Numbered from the stretch's first letter, positions 9,536-19,076 are shown. The stretch is DNA of 64,000 nucleotides from an uncultured Lachnospiraceae bacterium (GCA_947564645.1 CANOCU010000005.1:1-64000), one strand, 5' to 3'. Notes: generated by a model from the sequence alone, not told the origin. Program-made: numbers and translations.

Positions 9536-10696
9536 CTATGCGCCGAAAAAGCGCCCTTTTGTTCCCCTGATCTGCCACAGCACAAAGGTCCCTCCCACCA
9601 GGCACAATCCGGCGCCAAACAGAAATGTTACAGGCAGACTTGTTTCCGCCAGCTTTCCAAATGCTATGTTCGTTCCGGCGCCGACACTGTCTATGATAAC
9701 AGCATTGACGCTGAGCGCCGTAGCTCTGTTATCTGTACTGATCTGTCTGTTCTGCAGTTCCGTCTGCAATGGCTGAAACAGGCTGAAAGAGATCCGCAGC
9801 ATTAACACGCCCAGAACAGAGAGCCATGGACTTTCCGTGATCGCTAACAGGATACAGGCAGCCGCGGCAGAACCATAGAGCAACGCAGCACATCTAAGAT
9901 CCCCCAGCCTCTCTGTAAACTTATAAGACCATGCGCCGCATAGACCGGCGATCGTCACCAGAATATAGATATATCCTATCGCAGCAGTATTCAGCCCGCA
10001 TCTTTCGTATTGAAGCTGATTCAGAAACACCGTCACCGTCTGATGTGTCTCGCCTAACAGTGCAGTCCCGACAAGAAGAAGCAGCAGATTTCTATTCTTC
10101 CATGTACGCTGCAACGGCAGCCACAGATTCTCTGTGCGGGAAGCCCTCTCCCCCTCCCGTCTCACTTCAGTGAGTCCGGCGGAAAGAATGGCCGCCAATC
10201 CATAGCTTATGACTGTCAGAAAACCGGCCAGACGATAATGATCTCCCACGAACAGGGAAAACAAAAGGGCTGCAAGCAAGAGACCTGCCGTTCCCAGACT
10301 GTTATAAATTCCAAATACTTTCTGGCTTTCACCCTTCCTGCAGGATAAATAAAGAAATGCGCTGTCCACGCCGGAAAGACCGGCGATCACGACACTTAAG
10401 ATCACCCGTTCCAGAAGAAAACCGCCAAAGCCGAAGGCTTTCCAGAACACGATCTTAGAAATGAAATACAATACGCAGCAAAGCAGAAGCGTCCGTTTAT
10501 ATCCGATCTTATCCGCGATCATTCCCCATGGAAATTCCAGGAGCAGGCATAGAATAAGAGAAATGCTTTCAATAACGGTGATCTGTAATACCGACACGCC
10601 CTGGGCCTGCCGGTACAACGTGGCAACAGGGCCATAAAATACCATACCCTGCAACAGGGAAATGGCATACATCAGATAGATATTTCTTCTTTTCAT
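9536..10696 (-). CDS. MFS transporter, probable drug or metabolite efflux pump
   Basis: A 386-residue integral membrane protein with about 12 hydrophobic segments. The MFS loop 2-3 signature is visible as GMIADKIGYKRTLL (about residues 58-71), and a second half begins after a charged loop (VRREGERASRTENLW). The closest pattern is the MFS_1 group of proton-driven exporters; substrate cannot be read from the sequence. AAAGGA lies 12 nt before the ATG. A 22-nt inverted repeat sits just upstream. It follows the DUF1848 gene on the same strand with a 130-bp gap. Confidence 0.85.
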   Translation of the reverse strand: MKRRNIYLMYAISLLQGMVFYGPVATLYRQAQGVSVLQITVIESISLILCLLLEFPWGMIADKIGYKRTLLLCCVLYFISKIVFWKAFGFGGFLLERVILSVVIAGLSGVDSAFLYLSCRKGESQKVFGIYNSLGTAGLLLAALLFSLFVGDHYRLAGFLTVISYGLAAILSAGLTEVRREGERASRTENLWLPLQRTWKNRNLLLLLVGTALLGETHQTVTVFLNQLQYERCGLNTAAIGYIYILVTIAGLCGAWSYKFTERLGDLRCAALLYGSAAAACILLAITESPWLSVLGVLMLRISFSLFQPLQTELQNRQISTDNRATALSVNAVIIDSVGAGTNIAFGKLAETSLPVTFLFGAGLCLVGGTFVLWQIRGTKGRFFGA

Positions 10697-10711
10697 GTGA
10701 AGTAGTCGTCC

Positions 10712-10806
10712 TTTCCAAATTTAAATACAACAAAAACAGGCCAGCCTCAGATCAGACTGCCCAATATCAATCTCTCATCGATAAATTGTTGTACTTAAAT
10801 TGGAAA
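10712..10806. repeat. Inverted repeat, 21-22-bp arms around 52 bp
   Basis: The left arm 10712-10733 starts TTTCCAAATTTAAATACAAC and the right arm 10786-10806 is its complement apart from one substitution and one missing base. It lies between the DUF1848 gene and the MFS start. It could be an operator pair, an RNA hairpin in the MFS leader, or the ends of a very small mobile repeat. Confidence 0.6.
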
Positions 10807-10825
10807 ATACATGAACCGGCACCTC

Positions 10826-11770
10826 TTAATCTAAATCAAATAAACTCATCTGACCATCCCTGAGAGACTTCATCTCTCTCGGCTTAACAATATCTTCCGC
10901 CACTATTTCCCCATACAATAAAGGGGAAAAGGGATTGTGCTTTCCACGGCAATCTTCGACAAGCGTCTGGTTAAAATTCGCGTAGCAGTACACACAGCCG
11001 TTCCCGCAAGTGTTATATGCGCCAAGGTCTATACTGGAAACACACCCGCAGGAAGCCCGTTGATTCTTATCTCGTTCCACGTTAAGCCTGAAGCTGCCAA
11101 TGCGTTCGAAGCGCTTCGAATCTATACAACTGGCATGACCAACCCCATACTTCTTAAAGTCAATATCCTCGGCACAAGTGTCGATAGAGATTCCATGCTC
11201 CCTTGCAATATCAGCGAAATGTTCCGTCAACTCCTCCGCCTGTTCAGCGGTCGGCGGGCAAATGCCACGAGGCGTAATACTGCGTCGTATATTTTTATAT
11301 AAATCGAGAAAACTGATTGTACACTTTTCGGTATAATCCGCGATCTTATCACAAAGTATGTCAAAATGCTTTATATGATACCGCACCGTATATTGATCAT
11401 TCACCAGTATCGGATCATATCGCCATATTACGCGCTCTTTGCCGATCCGTGCGGAAAGTTTTTGAAATGTCGGGATAATAACGTCATTCTTTGACGGGAC
11501 ATTCCTCTCAACATCGGTTCCATAAGGTGTCAGCGTAAACTGAAAATAGTAAGGATACTCCCGTAACTCGTCCAGGCGATTTAACATGGGCGTCGGGTTC
11601 TTAGTCCAGAATACAATTCCGTCTACCACATCCGGCGACAATAATACCTCGCTGACTCTGTGAGGATTCATAGGATTTCGGACATAGGCATATCCTTCTT
11701 TCAGTCTTTGAAAAAACCATTCCGAATAAAAAGCCGGAATATCTGTTCTTCGGCTTGCACTGATCAGCAC
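10826..11770 (-). CDS. DUF1848 family protein with Cys-rich metal-binding C terminus
   Basis: Conserved protein of unknown biochemical role, 314 residues. It opens with LISASRRTDIPAFYSEWF, the family hallmark, and ends with a cysteine cluster (CGC, CGNGCVYCYANF) resembling a radical-SAM-type CxxxCxxC or another metal site. The GTG at 11770 is chosen because GGAGG lies 7 nt upstream and it gives the family-typical N terminus; a longer frame from 11797 adds nine unrelated residues. Database annotation of relatives is just DUF1848; enzyme activity is not established. Confidence 0.85.
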   Translation of the reverse strand: MLISASRRTDIPAFYSEWFFQRLKEGYAYVRNPMNPHRVSEVLLSPDVVDGIVFWTKNPTPMLNRLDELREYPYYFQFTLTPYGTDVERNVPSKNDVIIPTFQKLSARIGKERVIWRYDPILVNDQYTVRYHIKHFDILCDKIADYTEKCTISFLDLYKNIRRSITPRGICPPTAEQAEELTEHFADIAREHGISIDTCAEDIDFKKYGVGHASCIDSKRFERIGSFRLNVERDKNQRASCGCVSSIDLGAYNTCGNGCVYCYANFNQTLVEDCRGKHNPFSPLLYGEIVAEDIVKPREMKSLRDGQMSLFDLD

Positions 11771-11920
11771 TGCCCCACCTCCGCATCTATCTTGCAATAC
11801 GGCGTATCGCCTACGGTAATCTTACCACAATACTGCCTGATCGGCAAAACAAGAATTTTTCATAATATCTTAAGATGTTTTAGAGTTTTCTTAGAGACTA
11901 TTCTGATAAAATCCATTTTG

Positions 11921-11954
11921 AAAATCGGACAACGACAAAACGATTGCCGATTTT
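11921..11954. promoter_or_regulatory. Inverted repeat upstream of lipoprotein gene
   Basis: AAAATCGG (11921-11928) and CCGATTTT (11947-11954) form a perfect 8-bp pair with an 18-nt spacer, about 70 bp before the lipoprotein start. It may be an operator or a leader hairpin. No convincing -35/-10 pair was found next to it. Confidence 0.35.
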
Positions 11955-12022
11955 GAATAAGAGGAGAGCCTGTGGGATTCTGTTGATAGGCAGGGACTAC
12001 AGGCTCCGGAATGGAGGATAAG

Positions 12023-12613
12023 ATGAGAAACAAAATAAGAAGAGGAATCCTGTTAACCGGCATTCTGTGCGTCATGAGCTTTATGGCATGTGCCTGTGGC
12101 AAAGATGAGGCGGCGGTTGAAGCGGAAGAGCAGCAATCAGACGCGGACGATTCGGATCCGGCAGGAAATGTTCTTTCGCCGAAAGCGTCTGCAGATGAAG
12201 AGGAGGCCGGTGCTGCGCAGGATTTTCCGCCGGAAACACAGGCGGAGGCGCAGGATACACCCAGTGCCTGGGAAGACAGTGCCCCGGACCTGGAAGGTAC
12301 TATCAAGGAACTGCAGGATGGCCGTCTGACAGTGGTAGAGGCTGTGACAAGTACGGATGATGACGAAGGGGGTACTATAATGGCTGAGCCTGCGCCCGGA
12401 GCCGACGATTCCGAATTTAACAAGGTCACAGTGACTTACGATGAGAAGACGCTGTTTGCCGTCAAGACCATTTATGATGGCGGCACCAGATCCGAGATGG
12501 AAGAAGCAGCGGCACAGGATCTGGAAAAAGACAGGTCAGTGGAAGTTTGGGGCAGTCTGTCAGGCGGCGAACTAAAAGCGACGCAGATTTGCATCTTATA
12601 TGTCATCCGCTAA
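12023..12613 (+). CDS. Predicted lipoprotein, acidic, function unknown
   Basis: A 196-residue secreted lipoprotein. It has a basic N terminus (MRNKIRRG), a hydrophobic stretch and a lipobox-like MACAC ending near residue 23, followed by a long acidic, Ala/Glu-rich linker. The C-terminal half (about 95-196) is a compact beta-rich region (GTIKELQDGRLTVVE, then VTVTYDEKTLFAV) resembling the small OB-like domains seen in Lachnospiraceae lipoproteins. The ATG at 12023 is preferred over 12011 because GGAGG lies 5 nt before it. It converges with the next gene across 50 bp. No specific function can be assigned. Confidence 0.75.
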   Translation: MRNKIRRGILLTGILCVMSFMACACGKDEAAVEAEEQQSDADDSDPAGNVLSPKASADEEEAGAAQDFPPETQAEAQDTPSAWEDSAPDLEGTIKELQDGRLTVVEAVTSTDDDEGGTIMAEPAPGADDSEFNKVTVTYDEKTLFAVKTIYDGGTRSEMEEAAAQDLEKDRSVEVWGSLSGGELKATQICILYVIR

Positions 12614-12663
12614 GAAATGGTATCCGCTTCGACACGTTCTCCCAGAAACTATATGTACACAGG

Positions 12664-13410
12664 TTAAAGAAACAACTCGTTCTCTTTTCTTGTGGAACAT
12701 GCTTTCTTCAATGCCAGGCCGGCGGCAGACACCATGGCGCCGTTCACCTTCCTTGCCTTTGCCGGACACCTTTTTACACAGCGCATACAGGAAATACACT
12801 TCTGGGCGTCCGCCTTGAAATCGGACGGTGCGATCGCCTGCACCGGACATTTGGTCGCGCACAGGCCGCATCTGATGCAGTTTTTGTCCGGTTTCGGCAC
12901 GAGTCCCGCGCCGCCGGCCTTTCTGTATGGCCGGTCGCCCGGAAGGAATGACACCGCATCCGTTTTTCCCGCAATCTGCTCCGCAAATTCCTCCAACTGC
13001 TTCTCATCCGCCGGATCCGGCCTGCCGGAAGCATACTGGGGCAGAATCGAATGCTCGGCTACGGCGGCAATCCCGGCAATGACTCGGAAGCCGCACTCCT
13101 TCGCCGCGTCTTCCATCTCCGCCAGCGTATCTTCATAAGCGCGGTTTCCGTATACACAGACAAGGGTGCACCTGGCGCCATTTCCTTTCAGCCGTTTCAG
13201 CCGCTCGATGGCGGCGGCAGGCGCTCTCCCCGCGAAGGATGGCATGGCGATCAGAACCATATCCTCCTCCCCGATCACGCACCCGGAAAAGTCATTCCCC
13301 GCGTCGCACAGGTCAATCTTAACCATGTGATCGCTCCAATGTCTGCCAATGATATCGGCAGTCCTCTCGGTGCCGCCCGTAGGACTGAACACAATTTCTA
13401 CAACGTTCAT
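12664..13410 (-). CDS. EFR1-type flavodoxin/ferredoxin fusion protein
   Basis: A 248-residue electron-transfer protein with an N-terminal flavodoxin-like domain (FSPTGGTERTAD, the FMN phosphate loop, residues about 8-19) and two C-terminal 4Fe-4S motifs: CIRCGLCATKCP and CISCMRCVKRCP. This order defines the EFR1 family ferrodoxins common in clostridia. It probably carries electrons in the cytosol; its partner is unknown. AGGAGG lies 10 nt before the ATG. The start overlaps the stop of the upstream ATPase gene by 1 nt. Confidence 0.92.
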   Translation of the reverse strand: MNVVEIVFSPTGGTERTADIIGRHWSDHMVKIDLCDAGNDFSGCVIGEEDMVLIAMPSFAGRAPAAAIERLKRLKGNGARCTLVCVYGNRAYEDTLAEMEDAAKECGFRVIAGIAAVAEHSILPQYASGRPDPADEKQLEEFAEQIAGKTDAVSFLPGDRPYRKAGGAGLVPKPDKNCIRCGLCATKCPVQAIAPSDFKADAQKCISCMRCVKRCPAKARKVNGAMVSAAGLALKKACSTRKENELFL

Positions 13411-15155
13411 TAAACATTTTCCTCCTGTATCAACACCTTCTTGCCGCAGAAAGCAAAGCCATACTTCCTGATTCGTTCCTCCGCGATCCCCCTGGCGGCT
13501 AAAGATGCCTGGTAATCACGCTCCCCTATCTGCCGCAGTGCGTTATGCGCCGTTTCAGCCAGATCCTTCTCGTCCGTGTCCTGCACCTTGAACTCTATAA
13601 TGACGGCATCCCATACACTGTCCCGATACGTCTTTGGCCCGGCGTCCTTTTCCTGCATCCCCGACAGACTCCTCGGCTCTACCATCACATCGTATCTGCC
13701 GAAACCGCTTTCTCTGTTGGATGTGATCACATACCTGTCCGCCAGTTCCACCATCAGCCCCAACACAAACCCATGATAGAATCGTTCCGGCTCCCCCTGT
13801 GGGCTTTTGCCTGTATCAAAATAGCTGAACATCTCCGTCGTCACCCGGTTCATATAGACATTCATCGCCTTAACATCACCAAGCAGGAGCGCCTTGATGA
13901 AATCGTTATAATCATCATTCCATGCAAACCAGTCCTGGACCATATTAGAGAACATGATATGAACTTCTTTGTTGGTCAGCGTCAGGTCATAATACATACG
14001 CCCCGATCTCTCCTCGAACGCAGTGCCGGCAACTTTCAGATAACCACTGGCGAGTAAAAGGCTCCAGACCGCATTCTTCTTCGTAGAAAGCTGATCGTAG
14101 ACGATCTGCTCATCTATTTCCAGATGAAGCGCCCCGCCCTCCAACAATTCTTCAAAAGCCTGCTTGACACTCGGCTTGCCCTCTCTGAGCAGCTTTTCCA
14201 CCAGACGGTTAGCGCTGGTGTTTGCCCAGTAAGCGCCGACCTTCCTTTCATCCAGGAAACAAATGATAGACCATGGATTATAGATATCTCTTCTTTCTCC
14301 AAAAGAAAAACCGTCATACCAGTCTTTTACCTTCTGTTTCTGATCAGACAGACTATATTCCTCTAATGCAGCAAAAACCTCGTTCTCTGTAAATCCAAAA
14401 CAGTCCGCATACTTTTCTGAAGTTGTCGTCACTACCTTCAAATTATTCAGATCTGAAAAAATAGACTCTTTACTGACCCTCGTGATTCCCGTCATAATGG
14501 CGCGTTCCAGATATGGGTTTGTCTTAAATGTTGCATTGAAAAGGCTCCTGGTGAAGTTGACCATTTCGGTCCAATACCCGTTGACATACGCCTCCCGCAT
14601 CGGTGTATCATATTCATCCAGAAGAATGATCGTCTTCTTTTCGTAATATCTGCCAAGAAAATCCGACAGCGCCCTCAGGGATGCCGCCGCCGTACTGTCC
14701 GACATATCCGTGGAAATACTCCGGCAGAACGCTTTTTCTCTCTCATTGAGCAGTTCTCCCGTAAGCAGACGATCGTATTTGTTAAACTGCTCCTCGATCG
14801 TCCTGCACATACTCTCCCGCGCGCCTTCATAAGTACTCTCTTTGATCCCCGCAAAGCTTAAGAAGATCACCGGATAAGTGCCCTGCAGCTTTCTGTACTT
14901 TTCATTTTCCCAGATCTTCAGCTCCCTGAACAGATCCCCTCTGTCCTTATAGTTTACGGAAAAGAACTTCTCCAACATACTCATATTCAGGGTCTTTCCA
15001 AACCTTCTTGGTCTGGTGAGCAGCGTCACACCGTCCCCGCTCTCCCACCACTGGCGTATCAGATCGGTCTTATCGATATAGAAATACCCTTCGCGTCTGA
15101 TCGTCTCAAAATCCTGATTGCCGATACCAATCGTCCTTGCCATCCTGATACCCAT
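13410..15155 (-). CDS. AAA-ATPase-like / PD-(D/E)XK nuclease family protein
   Basis: A 581-residue member of the AAA-ATPase_like plus PDDEXK_9 group, abundant in gut Firmicutes and Bacteroidetes and of unknown role. The N-terminal region has the hallmark FYIDKTDLI and a degenerate P-loop TRPRRFGKTLNMSM (about 46-59). The Walker B-like LLDEYDTPM follows near residue 177. The C-terminal domain has a nuclease-like pattern (GRYDVMVEP, then VIIEFKV), equivalent to D-x(n)-E-x-K. Copies often occur as many paralogs per genome. The second Met (MARTIGIG) is an equally likely start. Confidence 0.85.
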   Translation of the reverse strand: MGIRMARTIGIGNQDFETIRREGYFYIDKTDLIRQWWESGDGVTLLTRPRRFGKTLNMSMLEKFFSVNYKDRGDLFRELKIWENEKYRKLQGTYPVIFLSFAGIKESTYEGARESMCRTIEEQFNKYDRLLTGELLNEREKAFCRSISTDMSDSTAAASLRALSDFLGRYYEKKTIILLDEYDTPMREAYVNGYWTEMVNFTRSLFNATFKTNPYLERAIMTGITRVSKESIFSDLNNLKVVTTTSEKYADCFGFTENEVFAALEEYSLSDQKQKVKDWYDGFSFGERRDIYNPWSIICFLDERKVGAYWANTSANRLVEKLLREGKPSVKQAFEELLEGGALHLEIDEQIVYDQLSTKKNAVWSLLLASGYLKVAGTAFEERSGRMYYDLTLTNKEVHIMFSNMVQDWFAWNDDYNDFIKALLLGDVKAMNVYMNRVTTEMFSYFDTGKSPQGEPERFYHGFVLGLMVELADRYVITSNRESGFGRYDVMVEPRSLSGMQEKDAGPKTYRDSVWDAVIIEFKVQDTDEKDLAETAHNALRQIGERDYQASLAARGIAEERIRKYGFAFCGKKVLIQEENV

Positions 15156-15354
15156 ACCTCTCTTATGCGTACGGATCCTATCCCCGCGTATAGATGCTCT
15201 GTTTCTCCTGCTCTTCCTGTCATAGCAACAGATATCTTCTTACATTCTGTTTACGTTCTGTTTCTTTTCAGTATATCCGCTTCTTCCGCTAAAGTCAAAA
15301 CCGTAACAGAATCATCTATCTTCCGCCGTAACAGTTCAGCCTTCGGCTGCCCTG

Positions 15355-16782
15355 CTACCTTCCGCCCTTCTGTCTAATACCGTGCCGCTCCCGGAACGCT
15401 CCGATCGTCTTCATCCCCTCCTCCGACACCGGCTTCACCCACTTACCGGAATACATATGGCACTGCATGATGATATACCGCACCGGTTCATCCACATAGC
15501 AGAGTGCAAATACCAATAAGAACGGCGCATGAAACGCATAATTGGCCAGATACACACAGGGCAGCACCATCAGATACATAAAGGTGATCTCCATGACCGA
15601 TCCGAACGCCGCATCACCCGCCGACCGGTAAGTATCATTCTGGGTCCAGTTCCCCATCCGGATGAGTGCCGCCACGCTGTAGATCAGCAGCATACCGGTA
15701 CCGATCCGGTAAGATTCCCCGCTAAGTCCCATCGCGTGGAGCAGCGGGTTGTGAACGGCGATAATACACAGGCAGGCCGTCCCGATCAGTCCGCTGCACA
15801 GATATACGAGCCGCTTCGCCCGCTGAAAAGCCACTTCGTGATTGCCCGCTCCCACTTCCTTACCCACCAGTACCGTGGCCGCATTGGAAAACCCGCTGAA
15901 AAAGGCGATGACAAGCCCTTCCAGCGTCCGGAATACCGCCACCGCAGCGATGGCCTTCTCACTCTGGTGTCCCAGAACGATATTGATCATCATATTGCCC
16001 ACACCGATCAGGATCTCATTACACAGGATCGGGAAACATTTCTGCAGATACTGGCCCACGAAGGCTCTGTTCCACCGAAAATGCCTGGAAAATTCCAACA
16101 CATAGGGGATCTTATTTTTCACGATAAAGAACAGGAGAATGCCCAGATTCACCAGGCCCGCCAGCACAGTACCCAGAGCCGCCCCGCGCACTCCCATCTT
16201 CGGCAGGCCGCATTTACCGAAGATCAGAAGATAATTGAAAAAGCAGTTGGCAAACACCGATGCGATCCCGCCGTAGAGAGGGATCTTCACCTGCTCGATG
16301 GAACGCAGCAGAGCACTCACCGCCATCGCCAGAATCTGCAGGATATAGGCAAACCCTACGATTCTCAGATAAGAAACGCCGATTTGCTGGATCTCCGGCT
16401 TATCGGTGTAAATATTCATTATAAATTCGGGAGCACCCAACGCCAGAGAGCTGAAGATGACCGCTACAGCCATCATAAAGGACAGTGTCAGACCGAAAGA
16501 GCGGTTGATCCCGTCGTCATTTTTCGCGCCCCAATACTGCGCAAAGAACAGCATACCGCCGCCCACAAAGCCCCAGTAACCCGCAAACATCAGACTGGAA
16601 AACTGGGCGCACAGACCCACCGCTCCCACGGTCTGCTCTCCCAGAGACGCTAACATCATCGTATCCACCATGCTTCCCGTGGTGGTCAGCAGATTCTGCA
16701 GGGCCACCGGCACCGCTATGATCGCAATATGCCGTATAAAATAGCGCCAGTCAAACGCCTCGCCTGTCTTTGGATTTCTCAT
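15355..16782 (-). CDS. MATE family efflux transporter
   Basis: A membrane protein with about 12 hydrophobic segments and the MATE pattern (LQNLLTTTGSMVDTMMLASLG at the N terminus, LGTVLAGLVNLGIL in the middle). Such pumps export drugs or organic cations using sodium or protons. The start is uncertain: Met codons at 16845, 16800 and 16782 share the frame, and 16782 gives the usual length (475 residues) with AGGA 11 nt upstream. It is flanked by ~200 bp without features on its 3' side. Substrate cannot be deduced. Confidence 0.9.
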   Translation of the reverse strand: MRNPKTGEAFDWRYFIRHIAIIAVPVALQNLLTTTGSMVDTMMLASLGEQTVGAVGLCAQFSSLMFAGYWGFVGGGMLFFAQYWGAKNDDGINRSFGLTLSFMMAVAVIFSSLALGAPEFIMNIYTDKPEIQQIGVSYLRIVGFAYILQILAMAVSALLRSIEQVKIPLYGGIASVFANCFFNYLLIFGKCGLPKMGVRGAALGTVLAGLVNLGILLFFIVKNKIPYVLEFSRHFRWNRAFVGQYLQKCFPILCNEILIGVGNMMINIVLGHQSEKAIAAVAVFRTLEGLVIAFFSGFSNAATVLVGKEVGAGNHEVAFQRAKRLVYLCSGLIGTACLCIIAVHNPLLHAMGLSGESYRIGTGMLLIYSVAALIRMGNWTQNDTYRSAGDAAFGSVMEITFMYLMVLPCVYLANYAFHAPFLLVFALCYVDEPVRYIIMQCHMYSGKWVKPVSEEGMKTIGAFRERHGIRQKGGR

Positions 16783-16922
16783 TTCTCTCTTCGTCCTCAT
16801 CTTTCGCCGTAGTGGTAAATTCGCCGCCGATCCGTTTCGACACACCCTTCGCGCAACGCATTATGCCCATTGTATCACAAAAGAATAAAAGTACAAGAGA
16901 AATGTGAAAACCGCTCAGCGGC

Positions 16923-17633
16923 TCAGCAGCAGACCATCCCCCGCGCACCATATCCACCGCCGCAGCAACACAGATTGCACATCATTTCCAGGCAGCACAG
17001 CCGCATACAAAGGTCCCCGCCTCCGAAAACCGGATAGCCGTAAGACGCCTGTCTCTGCCTGTACCAGCTGCCGCCGCTCTCAAGCTGCTGTACCAGACTG
17101 CGGTAACCGATATTATTCGGCTCCAGGGCTGCCGCCCACCTTGCATGTTCCAGGGCCGCCACATTATTACCAAGCCCCGAATGCGCCACGGCGCTGTAAT
17201 AATACCATCTGGCGCTCCTCTCCTGCTGCGCCATACCGTCCAGTGTGTTGCGGGCTTCCGCATAGTAACCGTTACGGATATAATTACCAGCTGCCCGCAG
17301 ATGAGCCTCCTCTTCATAGCCGCCTGTTTCCTGCCCCTGGCCGAAGCCGCCATAGCCAAAGGACCAGAACGGGCCGTAGCCGGAACCACCGTAGGCGCTT
17401 GACCCGCCTGTCCCATTACCATAACCGCTCTCACGGTAGTCGGAAGTCCGTTCTTTCATGATCTGCTGATAAGCCGCCTGAATCTCTTTAAAACGTTCCT
17501 CCGCCTGATCCCGGTTGGGATTGTTGACGTTGGCGTCCGGATGGTATCTCCGGCTCAGCGCCTTATACGCTTTCTTGATCTCTTCCTCGGAAGCGTCTCT
17601 TGCCACTCCCAATACGCTGTATGGATCTGTCAT
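16923..17633 (-). CDS. J-domain protein with Cys-rich C terminus
   Basis: A 236-residue protein starting with a DnaJ J domain (residues 1-65; [20 protein letters not shown] and the catalytic HPD in YHPDAN), which would stimulate an Hsp70. A Gly/Tyr/Ser-rich linker (about 68-105) follows, then a helical TPR-like region (110-190) and a striking cysteine-rich tail ([16 protein letters not shown]). The zinc finger of true DnaJ is absent. It lies 9 nt after the DUF5685 gene, with GAGGGG before the ATG, so the two are probably co-expressed. Its client is unknown. Confidence 0.88.
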   Translation of the reverse strand: MTDPYSVLGVARDASEEEIKKAYKALSRRYHPDANVNNPNRDQAEERFKEIQAAYQQIMKERTSDYRESGYGNGTGGSSAYGGSGYGPFWSFGYGGFGQGQETGGYEEEAHLRAAGNYIRNGYYAEARNTLDGMAQQERSARWYYYSAVAHSGLGNNVAALEHARWAAALEPNNIGYRSLVQQLESGGSWYRQRQASYGYPVFGGGDLCMRLCCLEMMCNLCCCGGGYGARGMVCC

Positions 17634-17642
17634 CGCCGCCCC

Positions 17643-18488
17643 TCACTGTTCCTTCTGCCGTCTCTGGCATCTTTTCTCATGGATCCTCTCATATCTGCAC
17701 CAGACGCCGGAGTACAGCACATTGCGCAATATCTCCACATTTTCCAGAATGGGGAGCATCTCAAAGGCGCTGCAGCACTCCGACATCATCATCATGAGAA
17801 TTGTCCGGCACTCTTCCTCAAAGTCCGGCGATCCATATCTTTTCTTCAGAGGATTGGGCGTGCCTTTCTTAAGATCCGTCTCCACATCCTCATAAGCATC
17901 CATCAGATAAATAAATTTTCCCAGAAAAAAGCCGAAGCGCCTTAAGCTCTCCGCCCATTCATCTTCCCGCACAGCCACAATCTCCGCCATCACACTGCCG
18001 AACAGACCGGCCAGTCTGTCGAGCGGGGAATCCTCTCCGGCCTGCTCCGCCTCTGCAAATTCCCGCATCAGTCTGCTTATTTTCCGTACCTTCTTACCGT
18101 AGCTCTCCCGCAGCCGCTTCGTCCTGCCTTCCAGGATCCTGCCATAGACCAGCTTGTGCAGCTTCCTCTCGTCCTTCCAGTCATCCTGGCATTTATAGCA
18201 GGCAAACAGGGCATTCATATCCGCGGCATATTCCGTGAAGATATTGTTACTGGTCCTATGCTTTTCCAGCGGATGAACATTACATCTGCAGCTGCCGGCC
18301 GTCGTCTCCGGTTCATACAGCCCCGTCAGGAGCATGGCCAGGAACGTCATGTCATAGCTCAGGGAAAACTGTCCGGCCGCCCCGTACTTCCGTTTCAGAT
18401 CACGGCAGATCCCGCAGTAATAAGAGTGATAGACGTCAAATTCCCTGAACTTCATTTCCCCCTTATTGATCATGATGTATCCGAACAT
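17643..18488 (-). CDS. DUF5685 family protein
   Basis: A 281-residue helical protein matching DUF5685. Visible features are cysteine pairs near the N terminus (YYCGICRD, CRCNV, CYKC), which could bind a metal, and an Asp-rich segment LMDAYEDVETDLKKG followed by NPL near residue 205-225. The latter resembles the second Asp-rich motif of class I isoprenoid synthases, but this is inference only. GGGGGTG precedes the ATG. It sits between a zinc-ribbon membrane protein and a J-domain protein on one strand, an arrangement also known from other Lachnospiraceae. No function is established. Confidence 0.78.
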   Translation of the reverse strand: MFGYIMINKGEMKFREFDVYHSYYCGICRDLKRKYGAAGQFSLSYDMTFLAMLLTGLYEPETTAGSCRCNVHPLEKHRTSNNIFTEYAADMNALFACYKCQDDWKDERKLHKLVYGRILEGRTKRLRESYGKKVRKISRLMREFAEAEQAGEDSPLDRLAGLFGSVMAEIVAVREDEWAESLRRFGFFLGKFIYLMDAYEDVETDLKKGTPNPLKKRYGSPDFEEECRTILMMMMSECCSAFEMLPILENVEILRNVLYSGVWCRYERIHEKRCQRRQKEQ

Positions 18489-18525
18489 GCCTGCACCCCC
18501 GTATTAAATTCCTCTCCGTCCATTA

Positions 18526-18918
18526 TCAGCTCTTCCGGATAAATTCATGATCGCACTTCCTGCACCGGATCGCGATGCGCCCTTTGCCTCTGGGCACCCG
18601 CAGACGTTGTCCGCACTCGGGACACTTGAAGATCTTATACTCCTTCCGTTCACCAAACTCCTTCTTCCGGTTCCGGAACCATCTTCTCACCTTCATCTCT
18701 CTGTCCAGATACCACCGGTTCTCCGCCGACCGCCTCGCGATATTGCGGGAGAACATACGGAAATACACATAGCCTAACAACGCCAGCGCCGGCAGATAGA
18801 AGATACTCCCTGCCGGAAAAGAAAGCAGCATCAGCACAAGAGCGCACACCATCAGCACCTGATTCAGACGGTCGCTCCCGTAACGTCCCCACATAAAGCG
18901 CTGCAATTTTTCTTTCAT
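18526..18918 (-). CDS. Small membrane protein with C-terminal zinc ribbon
   Basis: A 130-residue protein with two hydrophobic segments (about residues 18-55), then a basic stretch and a C-terminal zinc ribbon (CPECGQRL, then CRKCDHEF). The topology suggests a membrane anchor with a cytosolic metal domain. It is the first gene of the apparent three-gene operon with DUF5685 and the J-domain protein. AAAGG lies upstream of the ATG. Function unknown. Confidence 0.78.
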   Translation of the reverse strand: MKEKLQRFMWGRYGSDRLNQVLMVCALVLMLLSFPAGSIFYLPALALLGYVYFRMFSRNIARRSAENRWYLDREMKVRRWFRNRKKEFGERKEYKIFKCPECGQRLRVPRGKGRIAIRCRKCDHEFIRKS

Positions 18919-18973
18919 TCTGAAACCACACCTTTCTTCGCACTTTGTTTGTCCGTATTTTATTCTCTATGCC

Positions 18974-18993
18974 TTGCCATGTCGTTTACTATA
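18974..18993. repeat. Half copy of a dispersed palindromic motif
   Basis: TTGCCATGTCGTTTACTATA at this position is the reverse complement (one mismatch) of the stretch at 20822-20841. Only one arm of the palindrome seen at 20829-20849 is present here. Confidence 0.45.
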
Positions 18994-19076
18994 CGTATCT
19001 TATTCCGCTTTCACCCGCAGTACAATTAAATAACTATAAACAATTCTGAAAAAAGTGCTCCCGGCGGCGCAGCTTT

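Noticed and set aside
15529-16653. 374-codon plus-strand frame opposite the MATE gene
   Set aside because: Antisense shadow of a clear transporter; low-complexity His/Gln/Arg composition and no start signal.
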